Positions 20,465 through 21,766 of a stretch of DNA of 21,766 nucleotides are shown here, piece after piece. The first letter of the stretch is position 1; every line of letters begins with the position of its first letter. This DNA comes from a virus, in the IMG/VR virus record IMGVR_UViG_3300020439_002334, positions 1-21,766 of that record; one strand, 5' to 3'. Both the position numbers and the translations under genes were made by a program. The notes beneath the pieces are model-generated. The model saw only the letters and a program-made list of their open reading frames with translations, was not told the origin of the DNA and made no database searches.

Positions 20465-20640
20465 CTATCTCTACATTGTAGCATATACTCTACAGTATTG
20501 GCAACATCTTCCATGGCATCTCTGAGAAATGGTTGTTGCCCAGAATGTTGTTCTGTTTTGGTAATACCGTTTTTCCACTCTTCAACAAGCGTCCAACGCC
20601 ATTGTTCCATGCTTTTTGAATACCAAAGGTTAATCTTCAT
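20455..20640 (-). CDS. Small conserved cyanophage protein (61 aa), 3' end overlaps tRNA-Val
   Basis: This 61-residue protein (MKINLWYSKSMEQWRWTLVEEW..., then SGQQPFLRDAMEDVANTVEYML) is one I recall as common in T4-like cyanophages, function unknown. It is Trp-rich at the N-terminus with an amphipathic C-terminal helix. The last codons and TAG lie within the first 10 nt of the tRNA gene. A TATAAT (about 20657-20662) just upstream hints at a promoter, but I see no good -35. Confidence 0.75.
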   Translation of the reverse strand: MKINLWYSKSMEQWRWTLVEEWKNGITKTEQHSGQQPFLRDAMEDVANTVEYMLQCRDRGD

Positions 20641-20665
20641 AATAACAAAGATTCTGTATTATATA

Positions 20666-20881
20666 TCAATTAAATATAGGTCTAATTTCATGACCATATC
20701 TACGACGCATCTCTTTCATCTGTTCAGGACTATTTCCATATAATCCCATATTATAATAGACACAATCAATATATCTAAGGTCTTCCCTAGTTGCATCAAC
20801 GGTAAAGTAATCACAATAGACAAGAATCTCTTGTGGTACTTCGACTTTCTGATAATCAATATCAATATAAAAAGGAGTCAT
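20666..20881 (-). CDS. Hypothetical small protein (71 aa)
   Basis: This 71-residue soluble protein has an acidic N-terminal half (FYIDIDYQKVEVPQEILVYCDYF) and a basic tail (EQMKEMRRRYGHEIRP). No known motif. Its ATG (20881) directly follows the T run of the terminator at 20882-20908, so no leader or Shine-Dalgarno site is available except the hairpin itself. Translation of terminated RNA is impossible; read-through or leaderless initiation would be needed. Function unknown. Confidence 0.68.
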   Translation of the reverse strand: MTPFYIDIDYQKVEVPQEILVYCDYFTVDATREDLRYIDCVYYNMGLYGNSPEQMKEMRRRYGHEIRPIFN

Positions 20882-20908
20882 AAAAAAAGGAGGAGTGTTG
20901 TCTCCTCC
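20882..20908 (-). terminator. Rho-independent terminator
   Basis: The perfect 7-bp GC-rich stem GGAGGAG/CTCCTCC (20902-20908 with 20889-20895), with a 6-nt loop, is followed by seven T residues on the minus strand. It ends the transcript of the right-hand cluster. A late-promoter-like AATAAATA lies just upstream (20910-20917). Confidence 0.9.
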
Positions 20909-20915
20909 ATATTTA

Positions 20916-21116
20916 TTATTCTAAAGTCTGACTACTATTTTTCTCCATCTCTAATAAAGCTTTAGTAATTGCATCTTCAGGATCTGTCATTGTTTGCTCA
21001 AGATGATATTGTTTAACGTTTTCCAGTGCTTTATTAAAAAGATCCATTCCTTTTTGCTCCATGGCAAATGCAGGAGAAGAAATGAAAAAGAGAATTCCAA
21101 AAACAAGTACTTTCAC
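20916..21116 (-). CDS. Small secreted or periplasmic protein (66 aa)
   Basis: The start is GTG at 21116 (sharing GTGA with the preceding stop). The first 18 residues form a clear signal peptide (KVLVFGILFFISSPAFA with an A-x-A-type cleavage site). The mature 48 residues are helical and charged (MEQKGMDLFNKALENVKQYH...). A secreted or periplasmic location is likely; function unknown. Last gene before the terminator at 20882-20908. Confidence 0.72.
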   Translation of the reverse strand: MKVLVFGILFFISSPAFAMEQKGMDLFNKALENVKQYHLEQTMTDPEDAITKALLEMEKNSSQTLE

Positions 21117-21316
21117 CAGTCGTCGTCTCCACTAAACTTTAAACTTTCTTGGTGTCCCTTATGGTTATTACAATAACCATGCACATCTATTTCCATTTTT
21201 TTGTGAGCATCAGTATGAATACTCTCAATTGCAATAAGAACTCCCAGAAGGATTGCTGGAAGCAACCACACCTGGGATGAGGCAATTTCTAACCAACTAG
21301 GACGATTATTTTTCAT
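21113..21316 (-). CDS. Small membrane protein (67 aa)
   Basis: This 67-residue ORF from ATG 21316 has a membrane helix at about residues 15-33 (QVWLLPAILLGVLIAIESI) and a His/Asp-rich tail (HTDAHKKMEIDVHGYCNNHKGH...). It overlaps the upstream gene by 11 nt and the next by 4 nt. The His-rich tail might bind metal (speculative). Function unknown. Confidence 0.68.
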   Translation of the reverse strand: MKNNRPSWLEIASSQVWLLPAILLGVLIAIESIHTDAHKKMEIDVHGYCNNHKGHQESLKFSGDDDW

Positions 21317-21455
21317 AACAATAAAGACTTCCAGTCATAGGATTAGGAGTACAAGTAAATTTTACTTTTTGAGTTATCAATCCCATTATAACAAATAACT
21401 GGGCAATTACAACTAGTGCTAGGGCGTTTTTGCCCAGAAATTTGTTAAGTTTCAT
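21306..21455 (-). CDS. Small membrane protein (49 aa)
   Basis: This 49-residue ORF runs from ATG 21455 to TAA 21306, its ATG sharing a base with the stop of the preceding gene (TAATG). A membrane helix at residues 10-27 (NALALVVIAQLFVIMGLI) is followed by a polar tail with two cysteines (TCTPNPMTGSLYCYE). Function unknown. Confidence 0.68.
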   Translation of the reverse strand: MKLNKFLGKNALALVVIAQLFVIMGLITQKVKFTCTPNPMTGSLYCYEK

Positions 21456-21766
21456 TAGAACTTGAAGATACTAATACTATTTACTGCATCCTTTTCATTA
21501 GATGTAATAAAGAGTCCTTCTCCTTCAAGGGCAAGGAGTCCTTCAGGTGCTTTACCTGTAGGGAGGATCTGGAGGAGTTTGGGAGAAGACAGATCAGTGA
21601 TATCATAAACACCAACTGCATTTGCTCTCTCAGCACCTACGAACAGCATACGAGTGCCACCATAGGTTCCAACCGTGACGGATTCAGGCTCAACACCTTT
21701 CTTCTCAGCACGTTTGTCGTTCCAGTAACCTGCCTTTGCGAGAGTATTCTCAAAGGTGTTTCCTGA
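21455..21766 (-). CDS. Choice-of-anchor I-like beta-propeller protein, C-terminal fragment (5' end outside window)
   Basis: The frame is open from the window edge to TAA at 21455 (103 residues). It contains NDKRAEKKGVEPESVTVG and FVGAERANAVGVYDITD, then GKAPEGLLAL and LFITSNEKDAVNSISIF. This repeated strand pattern is that of the choice-of-anchor I / esterase-like beta-propeller family. Bacterial members are secreted or surface proteins, some tied to phosphatase or phytase-like activity. Two or so propeller blades are visible. Role in the phage is unknown. An internal ATG at 21649 is not the real start. Confidence 0.8.
   Translation of the reverse strand, partial: SGNTFENTLAKAGYWNDKRAEKKGVEPESVTVGTYGGTRMLFVGAERANAVGVYDITDLSSPKLLQILPTGKAPEGLLALEGEGLFITSNEKDAVNSISIFKF

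Noticed and set aside
20657-20662. Promoter for the 61-residue gene from an isolated TATAAT
   Set aside because: No acceptable -35 box or MotA-like box at the right distance.
1-21766. Insertion sequences, integrase or attachment sites
   Set aside because: No transposase, integrase or long terminal repeats were seen; the tRNAs are complete genes without duplicated fragments.

Overview
The window looks like part of a T4-like cyanophage (cyanomyovirus) genome, probably one infecting marine Synechococcus or Prochlorococcus. I infer this from photosynthesis genes (psbA, two high-light-inducible genes, a [2Fe-2S] ferredoxin, a plastoquinol terminal oxidase) and pentose-phosphate genes (zwf, gnd), packed with tRNAs and very small overlapping ORFs. 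No virion structural gene is present, so the assignment rests on the auxiliary genes. Every gene I can support is on the minus strand, so transcription runs from high to low coordinates. All + strand ORFs look like shadows.

Right end (21766 to about 19350). The window opens inside the C-terminal part of a beta-propeller-like 'choice-of-anchor I' protein. Three small membrane or secreted proteins, a terminator, two small phage proteins, tRNA-Val(UAC), a 2-oxoglutarate/Fe(II) dioxygenase, a small Cys-cluster protein and tRNA-Ser(UGA) follow.

Redox operon (19381 to 14907). A promoter of form TTGACA-N16-TATTAT precedes a chain of 14 overlapping genes. Plastoquinol oxidase, a 6-phosphogluconate dehydrogenase and glucose-6-phosphate dehydrogenase are interleaved with at least eight short ORFs that mostly have one membrane helix. 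Several are under 60 codons and easy to miss, including a 42-residue gene hidden across the gnd/zwf junction that forces a later zwf start. Together these would make NADPH and pentoses from glucose-6-phosphate and vent electrons from the plastoquinone pool.

Spacer with RNA features (14929 to 13943). It holds a promoter, a leader RNA that can form a pseudoknot, tRNA-Pro(UGG), another promoter, two small phage genes, and then a non-coding stretch with three tandem RNA units. Each unit can fold into an H-type pseudoknot, with compensatory changes between units. The stretch ends in a perfect terminator hairpin whose loop also carries the -35 box of the promoter for the next operon.

Sugar cassette (13942 to 1985). 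Sixteen genes likely build and transfer unusual sugars. Gmd makes GDP-4-keto-6-deoxymannose, Fcl turns it into GDP-L-fucose and a DegT-family enzyme very like RfbE/Per would turn it into GDP-perosamine. Several glycosyltransferases (GT77-, GT47-, GT25-, GT10- and GT4-like), two FkbM methyltransferases, a hexapeptide acyltransferase and a 4-epimerase-like enzyme accompany them. The middle of this block is visibly more AT-rich than its flanks, as expected of transferred glycan loci. Likely roles are remodelling the host O-antigen or decorating the virion; the sequence does not decide.

Left end (1964 to 1). A consensus promoter flanked by an inverted repeat drives hli, ferredoxin, a thioredoxin-like gene, small conserved phage genes and a second hli. 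A terminator, a small conserved gene, and psbA with its own promoter and a structured leader follow. psbA runs off the window edge.
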